Program-made: the position numbers and the translations under genes
In this document: piece by piece, positions 1-7,100 of the stretch
Numbering within the stretch: the first letter of the stretch is position 1
Layout: every line of letters begins with the position of its first letter
The notes under the pieces: model-generated
What the model was told of the DNA's origin: nothing
Database searches by the model: none
The model's input: only the letters and a program-made list of their open reading frames with translations
From: DATDSR01 sp036517855
GTDB lineage: Bacteria; Patescibacteriota; Minisyncoccia; Phycocordibacterales; DATDSR01
NCBI GenBank assembly: GCA_036517855.1
Contig: DATDSR010000046.1
Coordinates: 1 to 7,655 of the forward strand
Reading direction: 5' to 3'
Length of the DNA stretch: 7,655 nt

Positions 1-693
1 GAAGCCTAGTATCGCTAGCCACCAAGAGCCGTTGCGCGCGGAAGAGAGGAGACTTGGTTGCTTGCCGAACCAGTGCGCGATGGAGTTTACACAGCCAACC
101 TGATGGAGCTGTGCTGTAATCCGGAGGAAGCCCGCTAGGCAAAGTGTTTGCCAAGGGCAACCGAAGTACCAGCCCACGAGCGTTGGCAGTATCAGCCCAC
201 CGAACACCGCGACTATGATGTAGAAGCGCTCTTGCCACATCACCAGTCGTGAGCGGGTCAGGTCCCGAGGCTGGTTCCACTGTGCGGCGTAGGGCGTGCG
301 GTAAGCTATCCACCACATGTGTGCCCACCAAAAGCCCCGCACAACACTGTAGGGGTCGCGTGGACTGTCGGAAAAGGCGTGATGAGCTCGATGCTGCCTA
401 GCCCAGCGGATGGCCGTGCCTTGAAAACTGCCTGCCCCGAAGAGCAGATAGAAAACCTGGACCGGCCACCGCGCCTCATGAGTTGGATGAGAAAAGTAGC
501 GGTGGTACCCTGCCCCGATTGCGGTGTTTGAGAGCCACCACCACACCAGTGCGATGATGATAGCAGGGGTGGCAAACACTTGCTGGGTAGTCGCCACCAT
601 AGTGGCAAGCGAGATTAGGTGTATCGCTACTAGCCAGCTTAGCTTGCCCCATTCAATGCGGAAGCCCTCCGCCGTGAGTTCCTTGTGTGTCAC
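1..693 (-). CDS. Membrane fatty-acid (acyl-CoA/acyl-lipid delta-9 type) desaturase, 3' end beyond the left edge
   Basis: Translating the minus strand from the GTG at 693..691 gives 231 codons with no stop up to the window edge, so the gene is cut at its C-terminal end. Histidine boxes of the membrane di-iron desaturase family are visible: HRYFSH (residues 64-69), HRAHH (101-105) and the NSIAH segment (203-207), which matches the Asn/His iron-ligand region of stearoyl-CoA desaturases. The last box (GEGxHNxHH type) is expected just beyond the edge. Hydrophobic stretches lie at about 18-35, 42-60 and 158-190. Known family role: oxygen-dependent introduction of a cis double bond into a saturated acyl chain in the membrane, using two irons and an electron donor. 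Which acyl carrier and position are used cannot be read here. The GTG start is supported by AAAGGAG at 702-708, eight bases upstream. Other frames in this stretch give only unlikely peptides. GC is higher here (35 and 37 of 60 in two sampled lines) than in the next two genes. Confidence 0.93.
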   Translation of the reverse strand, partial: MTHKELTAEGFRIEWGKLSWLVAIHLISLATMVATTQQVFATPAIIIALVWWWLSNTAIGAGYHRYFSHPTHEARWPVQVFYLLFGAGSFQGTAIRWARQHRAHHAFSDSPRDPYSVVRGFWWAHMWWIAYRTPYAAQWNQPRDLTRSRLVMWQERFYIIVAVFGGLILPTLVGWYFGCPWQTLCLAGFLRITAQLHQVGCVNSIAHWFGKQPSLLSSARNGSWWLAILGF

Positions 694-701
694 CTTGCGT
701 T

Positions 702-708
702 CTCCTTT
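702..708 (-). promoter_or_regulatory. Shine-Dalgarno sequence of the desaturase
   Basis: The minus strand reads AAAGGAG here, with eight bases between GGAG and the GTG at 693..691. It decides the non-ATG start. An ATG at 743..741 further upstream is out of frame and opens only a 29-codon peptide. Confidence 0.8.
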
Positions 709-743
709 CTGCAAGTTGTCTGTGACGAGACCTTGCCTTCATG

Positions 744-778
744 ATTATCTCACAAATGGGAGAGATAATGCATTTGTG
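744..778. repeat. Two interleaved perfect 8-bp inverted repeats in the divergent intergenic region
   Basis: Arm pair one is ATTATCTC (744-751) with GAGATAAT (762-769). Arm pair two is CACAAATG (751-758) with CATTTGTG (771-778). The order is A-B-A'-B', so the two hairpins exclude each other. The element sits between the desaturase start (minus, 693) and the start of the small plus-strand gene (828). GATAAT, a -10-like hexamer, occurs on both strands inside arm pair one (764-769 plus; 749-744 minus). The minus copy is preceded by TGA, giving an extended -10 look. No convincing -35 is visible for either. It may be an operator, overlapping divergent promoters, or an RNA switch; the sequence alone does not decide. 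Confidence 0.55.
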
Positions 779-815
779 TTAGTATCTGCATATGGAAGAA
801 GTTAAGAAAAGAGTT

Positions 816-819
816 GGAG
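816..819 (+). promoter_or_regulatory. Shine-Dalgarno GGAG that selects the ATG at 828
   Basis: GGAG lies eight bases before the ATG at 828, the same spacing as for the desaturase. The in-frame ATG at 792 has no such motif, so 828 is preferred as the start of the small membrane-anchored protein. Confidence 0.6.
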
Positions 820-827
820 CGGGGTCT

Positions 828-1283
828 ATGTGTAAGAAGTTGGTTTTACTGGTGATGTTGGTCGTGATTGTAATTGGTGGTGTCCATTTCTACAGAGACC
901 AGACGGGATGGGTTGATTACGAAGATAAAACATTGCCAGCGCGGTATACGATCCTAGACGTGCAAGAGAGTTGGAAATCAAAGCCGATAGATTACGAAGA
1001 CGGTGCCACTGATATTATACTATCAAGTCCGGCAGGAGAGCCCGTGATGTTGAAATATAATACACAGAATACTAGCTTCCCATTATCAAACTTTGGGAGC
1101 GACTTTTATTGTGGAGACAAAAAGGCAAATATAATAGAATACAAATCTAACCATCCTGCTTCCTGGAACAAGGTAACCGGAGGTTGGTACGAGATTAAGG
1201 TAATAGATTGTGACAGGTATTACTTTATCCAAGAGGAGTGGGGTCCCCCGCAGATGTTTGGCCCCTTTGAGCTAATCAGTTAA
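828..1283 (+). CDS. Small membrane-anchored extracytoplasmic protein, unknown function
   Basis: I do not recognise a family. From the ATG at 828 it is 151 residues: MCKK, then one strongly hydrophobic segment (about residues 5-21), then a soluble domain of about 125 residues rich in aromatic and acidic residues. This fits a single N-terminal anchor or uncleaved signal with the domain outside the cytoplasm. Two cysteines remain in the soluble part (residues 95 and 128) and could form a disulfide. The Cys at residue 2 is not in a convincing lipobox because it precedes the hydrophobic core. An in-frame ATG at 792 would add 12 residues but lacks a Shine-Dalgarno sequence. The gene is divergent from the desaturase and is followed 11 bases later by another small membrane protein, so the two are probably one transcript. 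Composition is AT-rich in places (19 of 60 GC at 1081-1140), unlike the desaturase. Confidence 0.8.
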   Translation: MCKKLVLLVMLVVIVIGGVHFYRDQTGWVDYEDKTLPARYTILDVQESWKSKPIDYEDGATDIILSSPAGEPVMLKYNTQNTSFPLSNFGSDFYCGDKKANIIEYKSNHPASWNKVTGGWYEIKVIDCDRYYFIQEEWGPPQMFGPFELIS

Positions 1284-1294
1284 ATACACACAAA

Positions 1295-1603
1295 ATGATA
1301 TTCTTTGGATGGGGCAAAAAGACGAGGACGTGGCCAATAGACGAGAAGAGAACCCTTGTAGCTGTCTGGCGCTATTTCGATATATTTTGGATTTTCCCAA
1401 TAGCCGGTAGGATACATTGGTACATAGTCACCGATAATCGTTCCGAAGACATCGAGATAAATTACGAAAGAGTACGACAGTACTTCCCAATCAACACGCC
1501 CAAAGTCGGCATTTGGTGGAGATTTGGTCTCCTCGTGATGATAGCCATCTTTATCGTTTGGGGCGTGATAGGTAGTGCCGTAGGGACTCTTGTTGGAAAT
1601 TAG
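1295..1603 (+). CDS. Small membrane protein with C-terminal transmembrane segment, unknown function
   Basis: This 102-residue protein has no recognised family. It starts MIFFGWGKK, has a moderately hydrophobic aromatic stretch at about residues 22-45 (several Trp, Phe and Tyr), a short charged region (46-64), and a clear transmembrane segment at about 76-98 that ends at the C-terminus. The arrangement suggests a cytoplasmic or membrane-surface N-terminal part held by a tail anchor, though the 22-45 stretch could be a second membrane segment. The start follows the preceding stop by 11 bases with no Shine-Dalgarno motif, which points to translation coupled to the upstream gene. It converges with the DgkA-PAP2 gene, with 12 bases between the stop codons and no terminator hairpin visible there. 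Confidence 0.78.
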   Translation: MIFFGWGKKTRTWPIDEKRTLVAVWRYFDIFWIFPIAGRIHWYIVTDNRSEDIEINYERVRQYFPINTPKVGIWWRFGLLVMIAIFIVWGVIGSAVGTLVGN

Positions 1604-1615
1604 CTTCGCAGGTTC

Positions 1616-2488
1616 TTAAGGTTTGCGCTCAGCGATTCTTGTACCAACTAACAGCCAGAGGAGGGCAACTATATAGCCTCCCAGTACATCAGAGAGGAAA
1701 TGTACTCCTAAGTAGATGCGACTTGCGCCGACGGCGAGGATGATGATGAGGGCAAGGAGGGCTACGAATTTGCGCGTGGGGCCTTTGGGTAGATATTGGC
1801 AGGCTAGCCAGACGATGAAGGAGTAGAGGGCAAGTACTCCGGCGGCGTGACCGGAGGGGAAGGAGTAAAGCGATTCGCTAGGCAACAGATGCAGCAAACT
1901 CGGCCTTTCTCGAGAGACGAGCAGCTTCATTATCTCCACGCTGGCCGCGGCGCCAAAGAGCATAACTGCGAAACCGGCGAAGACTCTTATTTTCTTTTTC
2001 AACAAAATCACGAGGCCGATGACGGTTGCGGAGACGAGCACAAAATAGCCATTGCCCAAGATGGTAATCCACCTAAAAATGTGGGTGAGGTTTACCGAGC
2101 GCGCACCTTCAAGCCACGTCTCAAGCGCGTGGTCGAGTGTCACAATGTGTGGGCCAAAAATAAACAAAGCAACGAGGATTGCCCCTATTGATGATATGAG
2201 CACGGCCGCGGCAGCTAGGTCTTTAATCTTGGCGATGTGCGGGTCGTGAGTGGGTTGGAATTTGTCGCACAGCTCCTCAAGCGCGGTGTTTAACCCTTCG
2301 ATGGCAAGCACGAAGCCGATGGTGAGGGCAATGATGGCGAATTCGGTTAAAGATATATGGAGCAATAGACCGGCAAGTAAGGCCAGCAGGCCGCAAGCAA
2401 GCTCAATCTTAAAGTTAAGCTCCTCACGCCAGGCAATCTTAATACCGGTGAGGGCAAACCCAAAACTCTTTGAGAATTTGGTAATCAA
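1616..2488 (-). CDS. Fusion of DgkA-type undecaprenol/diacylglycerol kinase and PAP2 lipid phosphatase
   Basis: This 290-residue integral membrane protein has two domains. Residues 1-115 are DgkA-like. Counting from E23 to D90, E23, F26, E29, E64, N67, E71, D75, K89 and D90 line up with E. coli DgkA E28, F31, E34, E69, N72, E76, D80, K94 and D95 at a constant offset of five. Residues about 118-285 are PAP2 with all three motifs: K188-x6-RP, PSGH (211-214) and SRxxxxxHxxxD (256-267), with catalytic H214, H263 and D267. Known roles: the DgkA family phosphorylates undecaprenol or diacylglycerol at the inner face, and PAP2 enzymes dephosphorylate lipid phosphates such as undecaprenyl pyrophosphate at the outer face. 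If both halves use undecaprenyl lipids, both make undecaprenyl phosphate, the carrier for wall glycans. If they use diacylglycerol and phosphatidate, they would oppose each other. The start is a TTG; the upstream stop TAA (2494-2492) is in the same frame three bases away, and no Shine-Dalgarno sequence is visible, so reinitiation after the pilin gene is likely. Confidence 0.93.
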   Translation of the reverse strand: MITKFSKSFGFALTGIKIAWREELNFKIELACGLLALLAGLLLHISLTEFAIIALTIGFVLAIEGLNTALEELCDKFQPTHDPHIAKIKDLAAAAVLISSIGAILVALFIFGPHIVTLDHALETWLEGARSVNLTHIFRWITILGNGYFVLVSATVIGLVILLKKKIRVFAGFAVMLFGAAASVEIMKLLVSRERPSLLHLLPSESLYSFPSGHAAGVLALYSFIVWLACQYLPKGPTRKFVALLALIIILAVGASRIYLGVHFLSDVLGGYIVALLWLLVGTRIAERKP

Positions 2489-2491
2489 GGA

Positions 2492-4081
2492 TTAGTGGGT
2501 TGTCCAACTGCTGTAGTTGATTTTGCCGTATGCCACGTTACCAGAGCCCCCGTTGGTAGCAGGAGTGCTGCCATCTGCTCCGTTGCTATCAAGTGGCCCG
2601 GAGTTATCACCCCACCAATTACCGGTAGCCGGTAGGAGCGCTGCGTTGTCATTCCGGATGCCGTTTCCGCCATTCCCATAGATGTCATTGCCTGTGATGC
2701 TAAAGGTAGATGGGTCCTGACCCAATGGCACCAATATGCCGTTTGTGGTGTTGTTCCTTATTGTATTGCCAGTCACTGTTATGTTGCTTAAGCCAAGAGC
2801 AAGGTGCAAAGCACCGTTTGTGCTTTGGCTATTGTAGATTGTGTTTCCACTTATGGTACAGCCTGAACAATACATCAATTTAATCGCATCTGATTCAATG
2901 TCATAAATTGTGTTGCCAGAGAGGGTGCCGACGGTCACGCCTTGACCTGTGCCTCCGTCTCCCATTTTGATGCCATAGCCACCACTGCCACTATATTTAT
3001 CTATATTATAAACAAGGTTGTTGCTGATGGCCATATTGTTGCTTGCGTAGGTGTAGATGGCTCCAGCAGCAGCGATGACGTTCGTGACCTCATTTTGGGT
3101 TATAGTGCCACGGCTGGCGCTGGCGAAATTAAGTCCGTCCCCACCCACGCCGATGTCATAAACGTAGTTGTAGCGCATAAAGCAGTCCGTGCAATTTACA
3201 AGCTGCACGCCCTCATCGCCGTTGCCATCATAGACTATGTTGTACTCAACGATATTGTTTGAGTAGCTGTTGTCTTGGCGTATCATATCGGCTCTGCCGT
3301 TACGGATGGTGAAGCCATTTACGGTTACGTTAGAGGCGGCAATTTTGATGATATTGCTTGTAGTGTTACCTCCGTCTATCACAGACTCAGCCCCAGAGCG
3401 TCCGCCTGTGGAAGGTCGTGGGTCCACCCCCACCTTGACCCCCTGTAGAGTCAAGGCCTTGCTAATAGTGATGGGGAAGGAGTCGTTGGCCACCGAATAG
3501 CTTGCTTTGACGTTGATGGTATTGCCGGCCGTGGCTGCGTTGATGGCGGCTTGGATTGACTCGCCACACACGCTTGTTTGCTGGTTGCAAACCGGTGCGG
3601 TTACCTCCACTGGTGTTTCGGAGGTTAGGTCGTAAACTCCGGCTATTCCGCCGTTGAACGGGGCGCCGTAAGGCAATACTTTGCCGAAACAAGAGATTGA
3701 GTTGTTCGAATCGCAGTTGCTGTCATCACCAGGGGCGTTGGCCGGTTTCTCTACCGTTGCCCCAATGTGGTAGTGAGTAGCGTCACTTGAGTAATATATG
3801 GGTGCCTTGCTCCCCGGGTCGTTTGGCACAACTGTCATGTAGGCAGGCACGAGTTGATCAAGCGTCTGCGGATAAGTGTTGTTGTGGTCTTCGGCGTATA
3901 AGTCGAGGGCGAGGCGGGTGTTCTTAACGTTGCGTATGCGCACAATATCGCGAGCGCTTGCTCGAGCTGTGTTAACTATAGAGAAGGTGACCCCGGCCAG
4001 TATGGCGATAATGGCAATAACAACTAGTAACTCAATTAGGGTAAAAGCATTGGCCTTGCGTTTGTTCTTCGGATTTTTCAT
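2492..4081 (-). CDS. Type IV pilin/GspG-like N-terminus fused to a right-handed parallel beta-helix domain
   Basis: This 529-residue protein begins with a class III signal: a basic leader (residues 1-12), a prepilin-peptidase site A12/F13, the motif FTLIELLVVIAIIAILAG, and Glu at +5 (E17). Ala instead of the usual Gly stands at -1. Residues about 40-155 look like a complete GspG-type pilin head (ALDLYAEDHNNTYP, then a C-terminal FNGG...VYDLT). From about 172 a beta-helix begins (SIQAAINAATAGNTI). It carries repeated Gly-Asn-Thr/Asp-Ile turns (389, 412, 438, 464; spacing 23-26), and a closing GNWWGDNSGP (487-496) typical of parallel beta-helix C-termini. Cysteines occur as close pairs (123/131, 165/172, 297/300, 405/408), suggesting disulfides outside the cell. 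Expected location: assembled at or near a pilus or pseudopilus, with the helix displayed as a binding or glycan-active domain. No catalytic residues can be assigned. It lies 38 bases after the giant gene, with a likely promoter of its own, and has no Shine-Dalgarno sequence. Confidence 0.93.
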   Translation of the reverse strand: MKNPKNKRKANAFTLIELLVVIAIIAILAGVTFSIVNTARASARDIVRIRNVKNTRLALDLYAEDHNNTYPQTLDQLVPAYMTVVPNDPGSKAPIYYSSDATHYHIGATVEKPANAPGDDSNCDSNNSISCFGKVLPYGAPFNGGIAGVYDLTSETPVEVTAPVCNQQTSVCGESIQAAINAATAGNTINVKASYSVANDSFPITISKALTLQGVKVGVDPRPSTGGRSGAESVIDGGNTTSNIIKIAASNVTVNGFTIRNGRADMIRQDNSYSNNIVEYNIVYDGNGDEGVQLVNCTDCFMRYNYVYDIGVGGDGLNFASASRGTITQNEVTNVIAAAGAIYTYASNNMAISNNLVYNIDKYSGSGGYGIKMGDGGTGQGVTVGTLSGNTIYDIESDAIKLMYCSGCTISGNTIYNSQSTNGALHLALGLSNITVTGNTIRNNTTNGILVPLGQDPSTFSITGNDIYGNGGNGIRNDNAALLPATGNWWGDNSGPLDSNGADGSTPATNGGSGNVAYGKINYSSWTTH

Positions 4082-4085
4082 ATGT

Positions 4086-4097
4086 TAAATTAATTTA
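4086..4097. repeat. 12-bp perfect palindrome before the pilin start
   Basis: TAAATTAATTTA reads the same on both strands. It lies between the -10 element at 4107..4102 and the ATG at 4081, where transcription would begin. It could be an operator, but such AT-rich palindromes also arise by chance. Confidence 0.35.
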
Positions 4098-4101
4098 GCC
4101 A

Positions 4102-4110
4102 AGTATAGCA
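4102..4110 (-). promoter_or_regulatory. Extended -10 promoter element for the pilin/DgkA-PAP2 pair
   Basis: The minus strand reads TGCTATACT (4110..4102), matching the extended -10 form TGnTATAAT with one mismatch. No good -35 is seen 16-18 bases upstream, which extended -10 promoters can do without. Transcription would begin near 4095, giving a leader of roughly 14 bases. It lies in the only gap between the giant gene and the pilin gene. Confidence 0.5.
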
Positions 4111-4119
4111 CCATTTGAT

Positions 4120-7100
4120 TTAGGAGACACGTCTAGCCTCAAGGTACTTAAGCGTGGCAATGAAGGCACGTGACTCAATCTCATCCAAACTGGGGCTAAT
4201 AAGGTCGAAAACTCGCTCAAGCTGTTTGGTCGAGCCCGGCCCATTGCGCTTAATAAATTGCTCGATAAGGGAGAAGAGCACAGAGCCCGCTCCCTTGCCA
4301 GGTTCGGGCGTGTGTTCGCGCCCACGCCTAATTTCATCTGCCACAAAACTAGCGAATTCTGTGGCCTTGGTAGGGTCGCTCAAGTCTAGGTTGCGCAGGT
4401 TCAAGGGCGAATATTGCGAGGCGTCTAATATGGTGCGGAGAGTGGCAAGGTGTGATTCTTTAACCCCGTAGCGGAGGATGGTGTTGACTATTTTCTCAAG
4501 TTCGCCATTTGATAAACCGCGGATTTTTTCCACATCATTGCTCGCGATGAATTTTTCGATTTCTTTAAAGCGTTCGCTGGCCTCACGCAAGAGCGTTTCT
4601 GTTTTCTCTTTATAAACTTTAATCTGTTCAGCCAGAGCTGGTCTCTGGATGTTTGCCAACAACTTCTGTTCGCTTTCAGTCACTCCACCCGGCGTACCAT
4701 CCACCGGTACGATTTTGAACTTGCCACCTTCTGCGGGCCAGAGGGCAAAGCCAAGCAAGTGAGCTCTGTCTGTGGTCACGCTTGTCCCTGTGGGTAAAAA
4801 GGCGCTAATCACTCCGCTCTCAATGCCCGCCTCACGCATCATGGCGAAAACTAACTTGCCAAAATCATTGCACACTCCGGCATAGAGTTTATTCTTGAGC
4901 TCCGCCGATAGTTCGGGCTTGCTCGCCCGTATTTCTTCCATTCGCTCTTGCATAAAGCCAAACAACTCCTCCAGGCTCAAACCATCTTTGCGTGACTCAA
5001 CTTCCTCTGTGTTCCCGAAATCATAATAGCCGATGCGACGCACTTCGTTCTCTATGGCTACCAACTTTTCTTGTGGTCCTAACTTTTGGATTGATTTCAC
5101 GAACAGAGCAAGTTCAGAGGGCAAGGGAGCCACTTTCTCGTTAAACTGCTTGCGATAACGCCGCTCCACATCTTTGCTAAACCTTTCATATTCGCGCTCG
5201 CTCAAGTGCTCGGGCACGCTTGGTAGTTGCGACTTACGCACGGAGTAGGCGAGGCTCATCACACCTGCCTCGAGAGTGACCCGCGCCCCACCCGTTGGTA
5301 ATAGATCCATCGAGAGTGCCACCTCACTGCCATCCGCTTTGATGCCTCTCACCCGCTCGGGTATCACCTGCCCGCCGAGTAAGTATGGCAAGTTCACTTC
5401 ACGCATCCCCGACACCGTGGGCAAAGTAAACGTGTGTTCGCGCACCGGCTCGTCAAGCTCGGGCGCAATCGGTATTTGTGCCGTCTCAAACACACCCGTC
5501 TCCTTGTTGTATCCGGCCAAGAGTTCGCTCACAATAGGTTCGCCCACAAGCTCGCGCGTGCGCATTACCTCTACGCCCTTTTTCATCGGGTCACCCCCGC
5601 GGAAGCGCTTGCCACCCTCCGCCGACAAATAATCTTGCGCTCGTGGCGCCGGTCTCTCCCTCCCTCCTCCAGACCCTCCAAACCATCCCCCCATTTGCCT
5701 CTGTCGCTCCCGCTCGCGCTTAATCTCTGGGAACAGGTACTCTGCCAACATCCGCGCCTCCCGCTTGCCCTCCCGCTTGCCCGCGATAGTTTCAAGCCAG
5801 TACTTCTTACCCGCCTTCAACCCCTCATTTACAAAATCTTTAAAACTCTCTGATTCTCCCAACTCCTTTTTCCGCTCCTCTTCAGTTGGTGGCCCCATAT
5901 AGGCTTCTGTATATTTGGCAACCAACTCTTTGTCAGCCGAAGAAACAGCATTCAGTAATTTAAACTTTTGCCAGTCCGCCTCCGTTATAAGTGGATTCCC
6001 ACCCTGGTCCACCTCTGACTCGCCTGTCGTCTCGCTACTGACCGGCTTTTCAATGAGCACTACGTGGCGCTGGCCGAGCATGGAATTCCAGAGGTAATCG
6101 CCACTGCATGTCCACTTACCACGGGACAGCGCAACTGAAGGAACCTTCCAGTTTTGGTCCTCGGAACAAACAATCGAGCCAAAGAAGTGGTGCCAGTTGC
6201 CATCCAGAAGTTTAGCCGGGATCTTCGTTTGATGTTCCGATAAATATTGCATGTATTCGATACCCGGCAGGTAGTGGGTGGCCCCATAGGTGGCGACAAG
6301 GTGCTTCACCACTTCGGGCTTGCGTATGTTGGACCAAGTGGCATCAAGTTCAATGACCTTTATCTTAGATTCTGGTATAGTTTCCCAGTTTATGTCTTGG
6401 GTTTCGGGATTGAGAGTATATTCGCCACACTTTGTTGCCCTTTCGTTTGTCGCTAGACGCTCATAGTCTGTGCCCCCAGGCAAGACTAGTCTCGGCTCAA
6501 TATTTGCCGAATCAATTTTGTGCGCCATTCCGTTCCAGTTGAGGACGTCTTTAAGGAGAAATGGTCTGATTTTGTCGCCAATACGTTTGAGCTCTTCGGG
6601 AGATATTTCCGCCTTGCCGAACTTCCCCTTGTTTTGGGTTTCGAAATCGTAAGTATAGAAAACATATTTGTCTTTCTCCTCCACCAAAAGCACCACCCCC
6701 TTCTCATCCGCCTGCAGGTCAATAATCTCTTCATCGAGCAAACCATGGAATGAACCGCTTACTTTTCTGTCGTAGACAAGGATACTTTGTCCATGTTTCA
6801 TTTTTACCCAGTAGCAAAGTTTGCCATTTACGTTGGTGATGACAGCGGGCTCACTCATGTCAGGGGTCACTTCATCTACTCCGTTTTTGACATTATGAAC
6901 TCGCCAGACACTCCCTTCTTTCGCCGCGTAGGCGTAGCCATCACCCACTTTTGTTAAGTGCTTTATCTCGTCGAATGGGCCATCAACAATTGCTTTCTCG
7001 CCGACAACAAACCATTTGCCATCTGGGCCCTTGAACGTACTGAATTTTTCATTACCGACTTTTATTATCTCTCCAAAATCACGGCCGTCATGTAGTGGGT

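Noticed and set aside
744..778. H-type RNA pseudoknot formed by the interleaved repeats
   Set aside because: The connecting loops would be 0 and 1 base long, too short to span stems of 7-8 base pairs. Alternative hairpins or a DNA operator are more reasonable.
319..805. Plus-strand open frames of 70 and 93 codons, and a 100-codon minus-strand frame at 306-608
   Set aside because: They overlap the desaturase in other frames. Their peptides have no domain character, while the desaturase frame has family-specific histidine boxes and a Shine-Dalgarno sequence.
792..827. Start of the first small membrane protein at the ATG 792
   Set aside because: No Shine-Dalgarno sequence precedes it and the ATG at 828 has GGAG at eight bases. 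It remains possible because it is in frame and open.
1604..1615. Bidirectional terminator between the convergent genes
   Set aside because: Only 12 bases separate the stop codons and I see no GC-rich hairpin with a T-run in or beside them.
2942..3262. 106-codon plus-strand frame antisense to the beta-helix
   Set aside because: It is a shadow of the repetitive Gly/Asn/Thr-rich coding sequence. It has no start signal and no recognisable protein features.
5276..5853. Plus-strand frames of 118 and 139 codons antisense to the giant gene
   Set aside because: They are Ser/Pro/Arg/Leu-rich shadows of the coding strand, which has a continuous frame with recognisable domains.
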